The notes beneath the pieces are model-generated. The model searched no databases. It was not told the origin of the DNA and worked only from the letters and a program-made list of their open reading frames with translations. DNA of 64,000 bases from Pseudomonadota bacterium. GTDB lineage: Bacteria > Pseudomonadota > Gammaproteobacteria > Xanthomonadales > Rhodanobacteraceae. Shown here piece by piece: positions 34,311 through 43,344 of the stretch; position 1 is the stretch's first letter; each line of letters begins with the position of its first letter. Both the position numbers and the translations under genes were made by a program. The DNA lies in assembly GCA_018240465.1 (NCBI GenBank), contig JAFEFS010000074.1, positions 97,253 to 161,252 on the forward strand, given 5' to 3'.

Positions 34311-34943
34311 ATGACGACGCGAGCGCGCTGGAGCGCTGCACAAATTCTGTACGCTCTCGATCTCGCCGGCGTCGCCGTGTTCGCGGTCTCGGGCGCGCTT
34401 GCAGCCGGGCGTGCCGGGCTGGACTGGTTCGGCGTGATCGTGCTCGCGACCCTGCCGGCAATCGGTGGCGGCACCTTGCGCGACCTGCTGCTCGGGCGCC
34501 AGCCGATCTTCTGGGTCGCCGATTCGACCTATCCGTGGGTGATCTGCGCGTCGGCGGTCGCGACGATCATCTACACGAGTTTCCTGCCGGTGCCGGCGCA
34601 TGCGCTTCTCGTCGCCGACGCGCTCGGTCTCGCCCTGTTCGCGATCACCGGCGCGCAACTCGCCGAACGCACCGGGCACGCGCCGATCATCGTGGTGATG
34701 ATGGGCACGATGACCGGCGTTGCCGGCGGCGTACTGCGCGACGTACTCGGCGGTACCGTGCCGATGATATTGAAGAAGGACATCTATGCCACGGCGGCAA
34801 TCGCGGGGATCGTGCTCTACCTCGTCGTGCAGCGGCTCGGGCTGGATCGGCGCTGGGCGATGGGGTTGGGCCTGATCGTCGTGGTTGCGCTGCGCCTGCT
34901 CTCGGTGGTGTGGAACTGGCAGTTGCCGACCTACAAGCTTTGA
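34311..34943 (+). CDS. Trimeric intracellular cation channel family protein (YicG/UPF0126)
   Basis: A 210-residue membrane protein composed of two homologous halves of three to four helices. Each half has the glycine-rich family motif: GVIVLATLPAIGGGTLRDLLLGRQP in the first and MGTMTGVAGGVLRDVLGGTVPMIL in the second. Bacterial TRIC homologues form trimeric K+-permeable channels, though YicG itself has also been linked to glycine transport. A GGGGGA site is 5 bp before an in-frame TTG located 9 bp upstream of the ATG used, so the true start may be that TTG. Confidence 0.88.
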   Translation: MTTRARWSAAQILYALDLAGVAVFAVSGALAAGRAGLDWFGVIVLATLPAIGGGTLRDLLLGRQPIFWVADSTYPWVICASAVATIIYTSFLPVPAHALLVADALGLALFAITGAQLAERTGHAPIIVVMMGTMTGVAGGVLRDVLGGTVPMILKKDIYATAAIAGIVLYLVVQRLGLDRRWAMGLGLIVVVALRLLSVVWNWQLPTYKL

Positions 34944-34949
34944 TCGCGA

Positions 34950-36374
34950 TCATGCCGCGGCCGAGCGCGGCACGCGCCAGAACACCGCCGACGACAACAT
35001 CGTGATGATGCCGAGGATGAGCATGGTCGCCTGGAATGCGCCGACGTAAGCTGCACCCTGCGTGGCGCCCGCAGGCAGGAACAGCGCCATCAGCAGCGAG
35101 CCGAAGGCGATGCCGAAGCTGATCGACAGGTTCTGCGCCGTACTCGACATGGAAGAGCCCATGCTCGCCTGCGCCGGCGCGAGATCGACGAAGCCGAGCG
35201 TATTGACCGCGGTGTACTGGATCGACATGACCATGCCGAATACGAACACCTGGGTGCACAGGCGCCAGACCGGCGTGGCCGCATCGAAGGTCGCGAACGA
35301 CAGGATCATCAAGCCGGCGAGCGTGGTATTGACGATCAGTACGCGCCGGTAGCCGAAGTGGCGGATGATCGCGGCGACGAAGAACCGCGTCGACAGCATC
35401 GCGATCGCCTGCGGCGTCTGCAGCAGACCGGCCACTACCGGCGAATGGCCGAAGCCGACCTGGAACAGCAGGGTGAGCAGGAAGTAGACGCCGCCGACGC
35501 CGAGGCGAGTGGTGAAACTGCCGTTGATGCCGATGCGGAAGCTGCGCACGCGCAGCAGGTGCAGGTCGACGATAGGCTGTGCAATGCGCAGGCTGCGCCA
35601 GACGTATACGGCCAGCAGAATGGCCGCGGGCAAGCCGATCAGCACGGTCTGCGCGTAGCGCGCTTCGATCACCTGTTCCAGTGCCCACGACAGGCCGCCG
35701 ACGCCTAGGCCGAACAGGACGAAGCCGGCGAAGTCGAGCGGCACGCTTGCGGACGCGCGGTAGTCGGGCATGTGTCGCCGCGTCATCCACAGGCCGATGA
35801 GGCCGAACGGCAGGTTGACGAAGAAGATCATGCGCCACGACAGCCAGGTCGAGAACAGGCCGCCGAGGAACGGCCCTATCGCCGGCCCGATCAGGCCCGG
35901 GATGGTCGCGTACGCCATCGCGCCGACGAACTCGGCTTTGGAAAAGCTGCGCAGGATCGCGAGCCGCCCGACCGGCATCATCATCGCGCCGCCGAAGCCC
36001 TGCAGCACGCGTGCGGCAACGAGCATCGGCAAGCTTGCCGCCATGCCGCAGGCGAGCGAGCCGGTGGTGAAGATCGCGATCGCCGCCCAGAACACGCGGC
36101 GCGTGCCGAAACGGTCGGCCAGCCATGAGCTCAGCGGGATGAACACCGCGAGGCTCAGGGTGTAGCTGATCAGCGCGGTCTTGATTGACAGCGGGGTGAC
36201 GGCCAGTGCGGTGGAGATGCTCGGCGCCGCCGTATTGACGATCGTCGAGTCCAGCATCTGCATGAAGAACGAGAACGCGATCAGCCAGAGCAGGGTGCGC
36301 TTGGCACGGGCGTCCAGGGTCGGGGCGGAGTCCGCCGGGGCGACATCGGGCGCGAGCGGGTTGGGTCGATCCAT
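34950..36374 (-). CDS. MFS drug exporter, DHA2 (EmrB/QacA) family
   Basis: A 474-residue transporter with about fourteen hydrophobic segments. The DHA2 signature MLDSTIVNTAAPSIS follows the first helix, then SWLADRFGTRRVFW between helices 2 and 3 and GFGGAMMMPVGRL; motif C appears as GLIGPAIGPFLGG. It probably exports hydrophobic compounds by proton antiport. No EmrA-type adaptor or regulator is adjacent. The start was placed at MDRPNPLAPD, since upstream in-frame sequence has no membrane or family features. It converges on the YicG-like gene and is divergent from the ATP-grasp gene. Confidence 0.88.
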   Translation of the reverse strand: MDRPNPLAPDVAPADSAPTLDARAKRTLLWLIAFSFFMQMLDSTIVNTAAPSISTALAVTPLSIKTALISYTLSLAVFIPLSSWLADRFGTRRVFWAAIAIFTTGSLACGMAASLPMLVAARVLQGFGGAMMMPVGRLAILRSFSKAEFVGAMAYATIPGLIGPAIGPFLGGLFSTWLSWRMIFFVNLPFGLIGLWMTRRHMPDYRASASVPLDFAGFVLFGLGVGGLSWALEQVIEARYAQTVLIGLPAAILLAVYVWRSLRIAQPIVDLHLLRVRSFRIGINGSFTTRLGVGGVYFLLTLLFQVGFGHSPVVAGLLQTPQAIAMLSTRFFVAAIIRHFGYRRVLIVNTTLAGLMILSFATFDAATPVWRLCTQVFVFGMVMSIQYTAVNTLGFVDLAPAQASMGSSMSSTAQNLSISFGIAFGSLLMALFLPAGATQGAAYVGAFQATMLILGIITMLSSAVFWRVPRSAAA

Positions 36375-36592
36375 GGCCGCGCATTGTCGCATGGTGCGAT
36401 GCGGGACGAATCGTTTCCACCGAATCGGCATGGGCGCGTTCGACCGGCACGGATGCTTCCCGCTGCGGTCTGTCGGCATGAATTTTTCTGCTTGACGAAG
36501 CCCGAATAGTTTGTTGCACTGCAAGAGCCGACGTGTACCGCACGTTATGCGCGGGAACGGTACGGCGTTCCCGCGAACGACAAAGGAAACGC

Positions 36593-38005
36593 ATGCCGGT
36601 CAGCTACGACGAGATGTTCGATGGGAGTGGTGCGGCACGGCCGCACTACGGCGGTTTCGACGGTTGGCTGCGCATCACGCCGCAGGAGCGGCTCGAGCAG
36701 AAGCGGCGCGAGGCGGAGCTGCTGTTCCACCGCGTCGGCATCACGTTCGCCGTCTACGGCGAGAAGGAGGGCGCCGAGCGCCTGATCCCGTTCGACATCG
36801 TGCCGCGCATCATCCCGCGCGACGAATGGCGCATGCTCGACGCCGGCTTGCGCCAACGGGTCAAGGCGCTGAACCTGTTCCTGCACGACGTCTACCACAG
36901 CCAGGAGATCCTCGCCGCGGGCAAAGTGCCGAGCGACTTGATCCTCAACAACGCCGAGTACAAGCCGGTGATGCGCGGCATGGACGTGCCCGGAGGCATC
37001 TACTCGCACATCTCCGGCGTCGACATCGTGCGCGCGGGTGCCGGCGAGTACTACGTGCTCGAGGACAATCTGCGCGTGCCCTCGGGCGTGTCCTACATGA
37101 TCGAGAACCGGCGCATGATGATGCGCCTGTTCCCCGAACTGTTCGCAGCGCATGCGGTCGCGCCCGTGGAACACTATCCCGACCGCCTGCACGACGTGCT
37201 GCGCTCGGTCGCGCCCGAGGGCGTCGACGAGCCGGTCGTGGCCGTGCTGACGCCGGGGTTCCACAACTCGGCGTACTTCGAGCATGCTTTTCTCGCCCAG
37301 CAGATGGGTGTCGAACTGGTCGAAGGCCAGGATCTGTTCGTGCGCGACGACACCGTCTACATGCGCACCACGCGGGGCGCGCAGCGCGTGCATGTGATCT
37401 ACAGACGCATCAACGACGATTTTCTCGATCCGACCGTGTTCAACCCCGACTCGATGCTCGGCGTGCCGGGCATTTTCGCCGCCTACAAGGCCGGCCGGGT
37501 GACGCTCGCGAACGCGATCGGCGCCGGCATCGCCGATGACAAGTCGGTATACCCCTACGTGCCCGAGATGATCCGCTTCTATCTCGGCGAGGAACCAATT
37601 TTATACAATGTTCAAACGTATAAATTGCGCGATGCGGACGATCTTGCCTATGCGCTCGATCATCTGTCCGAGCTGGTCGTCAAGGAGGTTCACGGTGCCG
37701 GCGGCTACGGCATGCTGGTCGGTCCGGCGTCGACGAAGGAGCAGATCGCCGAATTCCGCCAGCGCATCCTCGCCGAGCCGGCCAAGTACATCGCGCAGCC
37801 GACGCTGGCGCTGTCCTCGTGCCCGACCTACGTGACCAGCGGGCTGGCGCCGCGGCACGTCGACTTCCGCCCGTATGTGCTCAGCGGCAGGGAGATCCAC
37901 ATCGTGCCCGGCGGGCTGACTCGCGTGGCGCTGGCCGAAGGCTCGCTCGTGGTCAACTCCTCGCAGGGCGGGGGCACCAAGGACACCTGGGTTCTGGAGG
38001 GCTGA
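36593..38005 (+). CDS. Circularly permuted ATP-grasp protein (DUF404/DUF407), stand-alone copy
   Basis: A 470-residue predicted ATP-dependent amidoligase. It begins MPVSYDEMFDGSGAARPHY and has the DUF404/407 landmarks VGITFAVYG, PFDIVPRIIPRDEW, PGGIYSHISGVDIVR, EDNLRVPSGVSYMIENR and NPDSMLGVPGIFAAYKAGRV. It ends SSQGGGTKDTWVLEG. ATP-grasp enzymes of this type are predicted to link amino acids or peptides. Six bp separate it from the alpha-E gene, and Anbu follows. A paralogue fused to alpha-E is encoded at 43341-45866 on the other strand. AAAGGA precedes the ATG. Confidence 0.9.
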   Translation: MPVSYDEMFDGSGAARPHYGGFDGWLRITPQERLEQKRREAELLFHRVGITFAVYGEKEGAERLIPFDIVPRIIPRDEWRMLDAGLRQRVKALNLFLHDVYHSQEILAAGKVPSDLILNNAEYKPVMRGMDVPGGIYSHISGVDIVRAGAGEYYVLEDNLRVPSGVSYMIENRRMMMRLFPELFAAHAVAPVEHYPDRLHDVLRSVAPEGVDEPVVAVLTPGFHNSAYFEHAFLAQQMGVELVEGQDLFVRDDTVYMRTTRGAQRVHVIYRRINDDFLDPTVFNPDSMLGVPGIFAAYKAGRVTLANAIGAGIADDKSVYPYVPEMIRFYLGEEPILYNVQTYKLRDADDLAYALDHLSELVVKEVHGAGGYGMLVGPASTKEQIAEFRQRILAEPAKYIAQPTLALSSCPTYVTSGLAPRHVDFRPYVLSGREIHIVPGGLTRVALAEGSLVVNSSQGGGTKDTWVLEG

Positions 38006-38011
38006 TCGATC

Positions 38012-38977
38012 ATGCTGTGCAGAACCGCAAACGACCTGTACTGGACCTCGCGCCATATCGAGCGCGCCGAGAACACCGCACGCCTGATCGACGTTACCCA
38101 TCGCATCGCGCTGCTGCCCGAGCGCCTCGACCCGCGGCGCCACGACGCCGGCACCTGGCGGCGCGCGCTCGATGCTCTCGACCTCGTGCAGGAGTACTCG
38201 CGCCTCAACGGGCCGATCGTGGCGCAGAAAGTGTTGCGTTACCTGTGCCTGGACGCGACCAATCCGTCGTCGATCTATTCGTGCATCCGCGCCGCGCGCG
38301 AGTCTGCGCGCGCGCAGCGTGGCGCGATCACGCTGGAAATGTACGAAGATCTCAACACCTCGTGGCTGGAGATGCGCAAGCTTAGCACCGAACGGTTCGA
38401 GGACGAGGGCGTGCCGCGTTTCGTCGAGTGGGTGAAGACGCGTTCGGCCTCGTTTCGCGGCATGACGGTCGGCACGATGGGGCGCGACGCGGCTTACCAC
38501 TACCTGCAGCTCGGCACCTTCCTCGAGCGCGCCGACTGGGGCGTGCGCCTGATGGACGTGAAGTATTCGGGGCCGTCGACCGAGGAGGCAGGCGATGCGC
38601 GTTCGGCGGTCGGTTACTACCAATGGAGCGCACTGCTGCACGCGCTGTCGGCGATGGAAACCTATCGCCGCCACTATCGCGAGACGATAACGCCCGAACG
38701 CGTGGCCGAACTTATGATCCTCAATCACGATTCGCCGCGTTCGCTCGCCACCTGTACCGGCGTCGTACACAAGACGCTGATCGCGCTTGCCGGGCCGGGC
38801 AACCACGAGGTCGTGCGCCAGGCCGGCGCGCTGATGGCAGAGACGCGCTATGGCTGCATCGACGACCTGCTCGCGCAGGGCATGGAAGTCTGGCTGCAAC
38901 GCGTGATGACGCGCCTGTTCGCCTTGGCGCAACAGGTCGATCGACATTTCCTGCTCACTCCCGAAGCGGTGATGTAA
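38012..38977 (+). CDS. Alpha-E domain protein (DUF403), stand-alone copy
   Basis: A 321-residue all-helical protein of the alpha-E family, always found with circularly permuted ATP-grasp and transglutaminase partners. It starts with the family signature LYWTSRHIERAENTARLIDV and carries HYLQLGTFLERADWGVRLMD. It has no known enzymatic motif and is thought to act with the ATP-grasp partner. Its fused paralogue is the C-terminal third of the 841-residue protein at 43341-45866 (compare LFWLGRYSERGDNYTRLLRV). Confidence 0.9.
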   Translation: MLCRTANDLYWTSRHIERAENTARLIDVTHRIALLPERLDPRRHDAGTWRRALDALDLVQEYSRLNGPIVAQKVLRYLCLDATNPSSIYSCIRAARESARAQRGAITLEMYEDLNTSWLEMRKLSTERFEDEGVPRFVEWVKTRSASFRGMTVGTMGRDAAYHYLQLGTFLERADWGVRLMDVKYSGPSTEEAGDARSAVGYYQWSALLHALSAMETYRRHYRETITPERVAELMILNHDSPRSLATCTGVVHKTLIALAGPGNHEVVRQAGALMAETRYGCIDDLLAQGMEVWLQRVMTRLFALAQQVDRHFLLTPEAVM

Positions 38978-39014
38978 ACTTCGCGCCCGACACAATCTCG
39001 CTTGCGGATCGCCG

Positions 39015-39758
39015 ATGACGTACTGCGTTGCGATGAAGCTCGACGCCGGCATGGTGTTCGCGTCCGACACGCGCACCAATGCGGGCGTCGACAACATTTC
39101 CCGCGTCGACAAGATGCATGTGTTTTCGAAACCGGGCGAGCGCGTCATCGTCGCGCTCTCGGCGGGCAACCTGTCGATCACGCAGAACGCGATCAACCAG
39201 ATCGAGCGCACCGCGAAAGAAAACCCCGATGCGCCGAACATCTACACGGTGACTTCGCTCTACGATGCCGCCGAACTCGTCGGCAACACGCTGCGCGAGG
39301 TGCGCCAGCGCGAGGGCGAGTACCTGCGCCTACAGAACATCGACTCGTCGGCGAGCTTCATTGTCGGCGGTCAGGTCGTCGGCGAAGCGCCGCGCCTGTT
39401 CCTGATCTATGCCGAAGGCAATTTCATCGAATCCTCGAGCGAAGCGCCATTTTTTCAGAACGGCGAGATCAAATACGGCAAGCCGGTGATAGACCGCGTG
39501 ATCTCGCCCGGCCTCGCGCTTGCCGACGCGATCAAGCTGACCCTGGTTTCGTTCGATTCGACGATGCGCTCGAACATCTCGGTCGGCCTGCCGATCGACC
39601 TGCTCGTCTATCCGGTCGACAGCCTCGACGCGCGTGGCCAGCACCGCATCGAGGAAGCCGATCCGTATTTCCGCAAACTCGGCATGCTGTGGAACGAAGG
39701 CCTCAAACGCGCGTTCGCGAGTATTCCGGTGCCGGATGGATTCGTGCCTAAGCCCTGA
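39015..39758 (+). CDS. Anbu-type proteasome-related peptidase
   Basis: A 247-residue Ntn-hydrolase of the Anbu (ancestral beta-subunit) family. After removal of Met1 the nucleophile would be Thr2 in MTYCVAMKLDAGMVFASDTRTNAG, which also has the conserved Asp in SDTRTN and Lys in DKMHVF. The core continues with LSAGNLSITQNAINQ and YGKPVIDRVISPGLALADAIKL. Anbu forms open-ring assemblies related to HslV and the 20S proteasome and is usually found beside ATP-grasp, alpha-E and transglutaminase genes, as here. No unfoldase ATPase is encoded nearby, which is normal for Anbu. Substrates are unknown. Confidence 0.92.
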   Translation: MTYCVAMKLDAGMVFASDTRTNAGVDNISRVDKMHVFSKPGERVIVALSAGNLSITQNAINQIERTAKENPDAPNIYTVTSLYDAAELVGNTLREVRQREGEYLRLQNIDSSASFIVGGQVVGEAPRLFLIYAEGNFIESSSEAPFFQNGEIKYGKPVIDRVISPGLALADAIKLTLVSFDSTMRSNISVGLPIDLLVYPVDSLDARGQHRIEEADPYFRKLGMLWNEGLKRAFASIPVPDGFVPKP

Positions 39759-39773
39759 GCGGATCGCGCGCGG

Positions 39774-40688
39774 TCAGCGCGCCTGCGCTTCCGTTTTTTC
39801 CTTGGCGATGCGCTCGTCCAGCATCTTTTCGTAGTCTGCGGCGAAACGACGGCAGGCTTGTGTATCGATCATCGGATTCGGTTCGCGCCGCAGCGCGAGT
39901 TTCGCCAGGCGCGCGTCGGAGCCCGAGGCTTCGAGATGCGTGGAGACGAGGATGTCGCAGGGAAGATTCGCAACCGTGTGGATACTCTTGCGGAACGACG
40001 CGGTGAGATCGCCGTGGGTCGCGTCGGCGAGAAAGTGGAATCCGTCGGAGGCATAGGCCGAGATGCTGTCGGAATAAACCACATCGAGGCACGTGCCGTT
40101 TTCGCAGGATTTCCAGGTCCAGGTCGTGCTGCCCGGCGTGTGCCCCGGCGTGAAATGCGCGGTGATCGCCGTGTCGCCGAGGCGCATGGCTTCGCCGTCG
40201 GCGATCTCGCGCACGCGCGCGGCAGCGGGGAAGGTGGCGTCTGCAGTGTCGGAAGCCTGCGGATCGTCGGCGGCGACATGGCCTTCGCGCAGCGCCTTCG
40301 CGCCCGACGGGCTAGCGATCGCGGTCGCGCCGCTGTCGCGCACCAACGCGGCGATGCCGCCGGCATGATCGAAATGCGCGTGCGAATTGAGCACGTACTT
40401 GATGTCCTTGAGCTTGAAACCGAGCTTGGCGATGTTCGCCTCGACCAGCGGCGCCGACTGCGGCAGCCCGACATCGAGCAGGATCAGCCCGGCGCCCGTG
40501 TCGACGAGCAGGGCGCTGATACCCTCGCTGCCGACGTAGTAAGTGTTGCCGTAAATGCGGATCGGCGCGTGGGCGCGGGTCCACTCCGGCTTGCCGGGCA
40601 TCGGCCGGGTCAGCGGATCGGGCGAATCGGCGGGGGCGGTCGAGAGCGCGAGGGTGCCGAGAAACACGATGGAAAACGCGTTGGGCAT
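39774..40688 (-). CDS. Subclass B3-type metallo-beta-lactamase
   Basis: A 304-residue secreted metallohydrolase. A signal peptide (MPNAFSIVFLGTLALSTAPA) precedes the fold. Zinc ligands are all present: H103, H105, D107 and H108 in NSHAHFDHAGG, H183 in FTPGHTPGSTTW, and H251 in PCDILVSTHLEAS. The stretch VYSDSISAYASDGFHFLAD and the C-terminal helix match L1/GOB-like B3 enzymes more closely than glyoxalases. It probably hydrolyses beta-lactams in the periplasm, but environmental B3 homologues vary in activity. It has no LysR-type regulator beside it and converges on the Anbu gene. The start was placed at the signal peptide. Confidence 0.87.
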   Translation of the reverse strand: MPNAFSIVFLGTLALSTAPADSPDPLTRPMPGKPEWTRAHAPIRIYGNTYYVGSEGISALLVDTGAGLILLDVGLPQSAPLVEANIAKLGFKLKDIKYVLNSHAHFDHAGGIAALVRDSGATAIASPSGAKALREGHVAADDPQASDTADATFPAAARVREIADGEAMRLGDTAITAHFTPGHTPGSTTWTWKSCENGTCLDVVYSDSISAYASDGFHFLADATHGDLTASFRKSIHTVANLPCDILVSTHLEASGSDARLAKLALRREPNPMIDTQACRRFAADYEKMLDERIAKEKTEAQAR

Positions 40689-40878
40689 GGTCTGGTCCGT
40701 TCGGGGCAGGGTCGAAAGCGCGATGGTGAGCGAGGATTGTGGCGACCTGCGGGCGAATTCCGGGCCGCCGCGCATTTTCGCACGGCGTGGCGAAGTGCCG
40801 CCGGTTTCATCGGCCATTGCGCCGCGTGATAATGCCGCGGTGCCTACCCGCATTTTCACCAGATTCCGCGCCGGCCCC

Positions 40879-41925
40879 ATGCGCCGCCGCCTGCCCGTGC
40901 CGGCGCAAATCCTGGCCGGATGCCAGCTGGTGTTGCTGTGCGCGGCGGCTAGTATTGCGGCTCCTCCGGCCGGGCTGCAGAAGGGGGTCGTGTTCGATCA
41001 CTATTCGGCATTGGCGGATAACACGGAGTTGATCGATCGCCTCTTCCGCCCGCTGCTCGCGCGGCGGATGCGCGAAAAACTTGCTGCCGCGGGGCTGGGC
41101 GCGGACGGGCAGAGCATCGACCTTGCGCGCGAACATTTCGCCTTGTACGTGCCAACCAATGCGCCGGCGTCGGGCAAGTTCGGCCTGCTCGTGTGGATTT
41201 CGCCGTTCGATGCCGCGGCAATTCCTTCGGCGTGGCTGCCGGTACTGGACAAACACTCGACGATCGTCGTGACCGCGGCCGGCTCGGGCAATGCCGCGAA
41301 CGTCTATTCGCGCCGCATTCCGCTGGCCATGCTCGGCTACGCCAACGTGGCGAAGGCCTATTCGATCGATCCCGCGCGCACCTATGTCGGCGGATTGTCC
41401 GGCGGTTCGCGCGTGGCCCTGCGTGTCGCGCTGGCCTTTCCCGATGTGTTCCACGGCGCACTGCTCAACGCCGGCAGCGATTCGTTCGGCACCGCGGTAT
41501 TGTCGCCGCCAGAGGCTGAGCTGTTCCGCCAGTTCGAGGAAGGCACGCGTCTCGTCTACGCCACCGGCAGCCGCGACGAGGAAAATCTGGCCATCGATGC
41601 GCACAGCCGCGAATCAGCGCGCGACCTGTGCATCACCGACCTGCACACCGAGGAGATGCGCGGCCGCGGTCACGACTGGATCGATGCTTCCACGCTCGAT
41701 CGCGCGCTGACGAATTTGTCGGCACCGCGCACGATCGACGCCGGGTTGGCCGCATGTCGCGAACGGCGCGCGCGCGAGATCGATGCGCAATTGCACGACA
41801 TCGAAATGCTGATCGCCGCAGGCAACAAACGCGAGGCACGAGATCGCCTGCAGCGTCTCGACGAACGCTGCGGTGGCCTCGCCGCACCGCGCAGCGTGGA
41901 ACTGGAAAACAGGAGCAATCCGTGA
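40879..41925 (+). CDS. Secreted alpha/beta-hydrolase-like protein of unknown substrate
   Basis: A 348-residue protein with a signal peptide (RRRLPVPAQILAGCQLVLLCAAASIAA). The centre resembles an alpha/beta-hydrolase: a strand TIVVTAAGSGN, then the nucleophile elbow GLSGGSR in ARTYVGGLSGGSRVALRVAL. A late RGRGHDW could supply the catalytic His. The C-terminal 70 residues are a charged helical extension. I do not recognise a named family; an esterase or peptidase role is possible but unproved. A GTG 39 bp upstream is an alternative start. The stop codon overlaps the hslR start region. Confidence 0.65.
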   Translation: MRRRLPVPAQILAGCQLVLLCAAASIAAPPAGLQKGVVFDHYSALADNTELIDRLFRPLLARRMREKLAAAGLGADGQSIDLAREHFALYVPTNAPASGKFGLLVWISPFDAAAIPSAWLPVLDKHSTIVVTAAGSGNAANVYSRRIPLAMLGYANVAKAYSIDPARTYVGGLSGGSRVALRVALAFPDVFHGALLNAGSDSFGTAVLSPPEAELFRQFEEGTRLVYATGSRDEENLAIDAHSRESARDLCITDLHTEEMRGRGHDWIDASTLDRALTNLSAPRTIDAGLAACRERRAREIDAQLHDIEMLIAAGNKREARDRLQRLDERCGGLAAPRSVELENRSNP

Positions 41926-42344
41926 TGGCAGATATTTCCGTTGTCACTGCGGCGAATGTGCCCGGCGTGCGTCTCGACCTGTGGCTGTGGGCCGCGCGTT
42001 TCTTCAAGACGCGCGCTCTGGCGAAGAAGTCGATCGAAGGCGGCAAGGTGGAAGTGAATCAGGCCGCGGGCAAACCATCGAAGCCGGTGCATGTCGGTGA
42101 CCGACTCCATATCGCGCGTGGTGAAGAACGCTTCGAGATCGAGGTTGTCGCGCTTGCCCACCAACGCGGTTCAGCAGCGCAGGCACAGTTCCTCTACCGT
42201 GAAACCGAAGCCAGCCGCAGCACGCGTTTGGATGCAGCGGAACGCCGCCGTCTCGAACGCAGCGGCTACGCCAGGCCGCCGACCAAGCCGGACAAGCGCG
42301 CGCGCCGCCTCATCATCGCGCTGGGGGATATCGATGCGATGTAG
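41925..42344 (+). CDS. hslR: Ribosome-associated heat shock protein Hsp15 (S4 domain)
   Basis: A 139-residue RNA-binding protein. The S4 domain occupies about residues 15-75 with VRLDLWLWAARFFKTRALAKKSIEGGKVEVN, followed by a basic C-terminal tail (RPPTKPDKRARR). Hsp15 binds 50S subunits carrying nascent chains and helps recycle blocked ribosomes. AGGAG lies 9 bp before the ATG. An in-frame GTG 3 bp upstream overlaps the preceding stop, so translation is probably coupled. Confidence 0.92.
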   Translation: MADISVVTAANVPGVRLDLWLWAARFFKTRALAKKSIEGGKVEVNQAAGKPSKPVHVGDRLHIARGEERFEIEVVALAHQRGSAAQAQFLYRETEASRSTRLDAAERRRLERSGYARPPTKPDKRARRLIIALGDIDAM

Positions 42345-42362
42345 GAGCGGTGCCGATGAATA

Positions 42363-42391
42363 TGCAGGTGGGTCGACTGGCCAGACCTGCA
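42363..42391. terminator. Inverted repeat between convergent hslR and transglutaminase genes
   Basis: TGCAGGT and ACCTGCA are perfect inverted arms with a 15-base centre containing further complementary GG/CC. It lies in the 100-bp gap between two convergent genes, where a bidirectional terminator would be expected, but no T-run follows on either strand. Confidence 0.35.
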
Positions 42392-42444
42392 GGCTTTGGA
42401 AGACTCGAAATTCAAGACTTGACGCTCGGCGCGCGCAGAAGACT

Positions 42445-43344
42445 TCACTTCGCCACCGGCACCACGGTCACGCGCACGTCCAGCTCATGCGCACCGCCGC
42501 CGAGGATGATGCCGCGCAGCGGCGAGACGTCGCCGAAGTCGCGGCCCCAGGCGAGCGTGATGTGGCCGTCGCCGGGGCGCATGTCGTTGGTCGGGTCGAA
42601 GTCGATCCAGCCGTGCTTGGGGCAGTGCACGGACGCCCAGGCGTGCGAGGCGTCGGCACCGACGAGGCGCGGCTGCCCCGGCGGCGGCGTGGTCAAGAGG
42701 TATCCCGAGACGTAGCGCGCGGCGAGGCCGAGCGAGCGCAGGCAGGCGATCATCAGGTGCGCGAAGTCCTGGCAGACGCCGTGGCGGTTCTCGAGCACTT
42801 CGGCAACGGGCGTGGCGATCTGGGTCGCGTTCGCATCGAAGCGGAATTCGCGATGGATGCGTTGCATCAGCCGCGCGCAGGCGCGCAGCAGCGGCGTGCC
42901 GGCCGCGAACTGCGCGCGCGCGAAGTGCGCGATGTCGCTGTTCCAGCGCACGTAGGGAGATTCGAATCGGTAGCGGTTCGCGTCGAGCGCGGCCGCGGTC
43001 GGCAGGTGGCCGCCGCGGTAGGCGAGAGCGGCGACGGCATCTTCCCAGGATGGCGAGTCGTCGAGATCGAATGCCGCGGTGCGCGCATCGATCTCGATAT
43101 CCATTTCCGCGGCGACGAGCAGTTCGCGATGCGGCGTGTCGATTTCGAGGCGCGTGAGCGGATTGCCGAAGCCGTCGATTTCCTCGACCCGGTGCGTCGG
43201 TGCTGGTTCGATGCGCAGGCGATGGCCGTGGCAGCGCTGGTACGGCAGCGTTGGTGGCATCAGGTGCAGCGCCTGGTGCGAAACCGAAACGACGCTGTCG
43301 TAGCGGTATTCGGTTTCGTGGTGGATGACGTAGCGCGCGCTCAT
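42445..43344 (-). CDS. Transglutaminase-like cysteine peptidase family protein
   Basis: A 299-residue protein with an N-terminal beta-rich domain (YVIHHETEYRYDSVVSVSHQ) and a C-terminal transglutaminase core. The triad is visible: C191 in HGVCQDFAH, H234 in ADASHAWAS and D250 in WIDFDPTND. Such proteins are predicted proteases or amide-bond transferases acting with the ATP-grasp/alpha-E partners. Its start overlaps the stop of the fused ATP-grasp/alpha-E gene by 4 bp (ATGA), so the two are co-translated. It is the last gene of a minus-strand operon that also includes the acyltransferase and the DUF2126 remnant. Confidence 0.9.
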   Translation of the reverse strand: MSARYVIHHETEYRYDSVVSVSHQALHLMPPTLPYQRCHGHRLRIEPAPTHRVEEIDGFGNPLTRLEIDTPHRELLVAAEMDIEIDARTAAFDLDDSPSWEDAVAALAYRGGHLPTAAALDANRYRFESPYVRWNSDIAHFARAQFAAGTPLLRACARLMQRIHREFRFDANATQIATPVAEVLENRHGVCQDFAHLMIACLRSLGLAARYVSGYLLTTPPPGQPRLVGADASHAWASVHCPKHGWIDFDPTNDMRPGDGHITLAWGRDFGDVSPLRGIILGGGAHELDVRVTVVPVAK

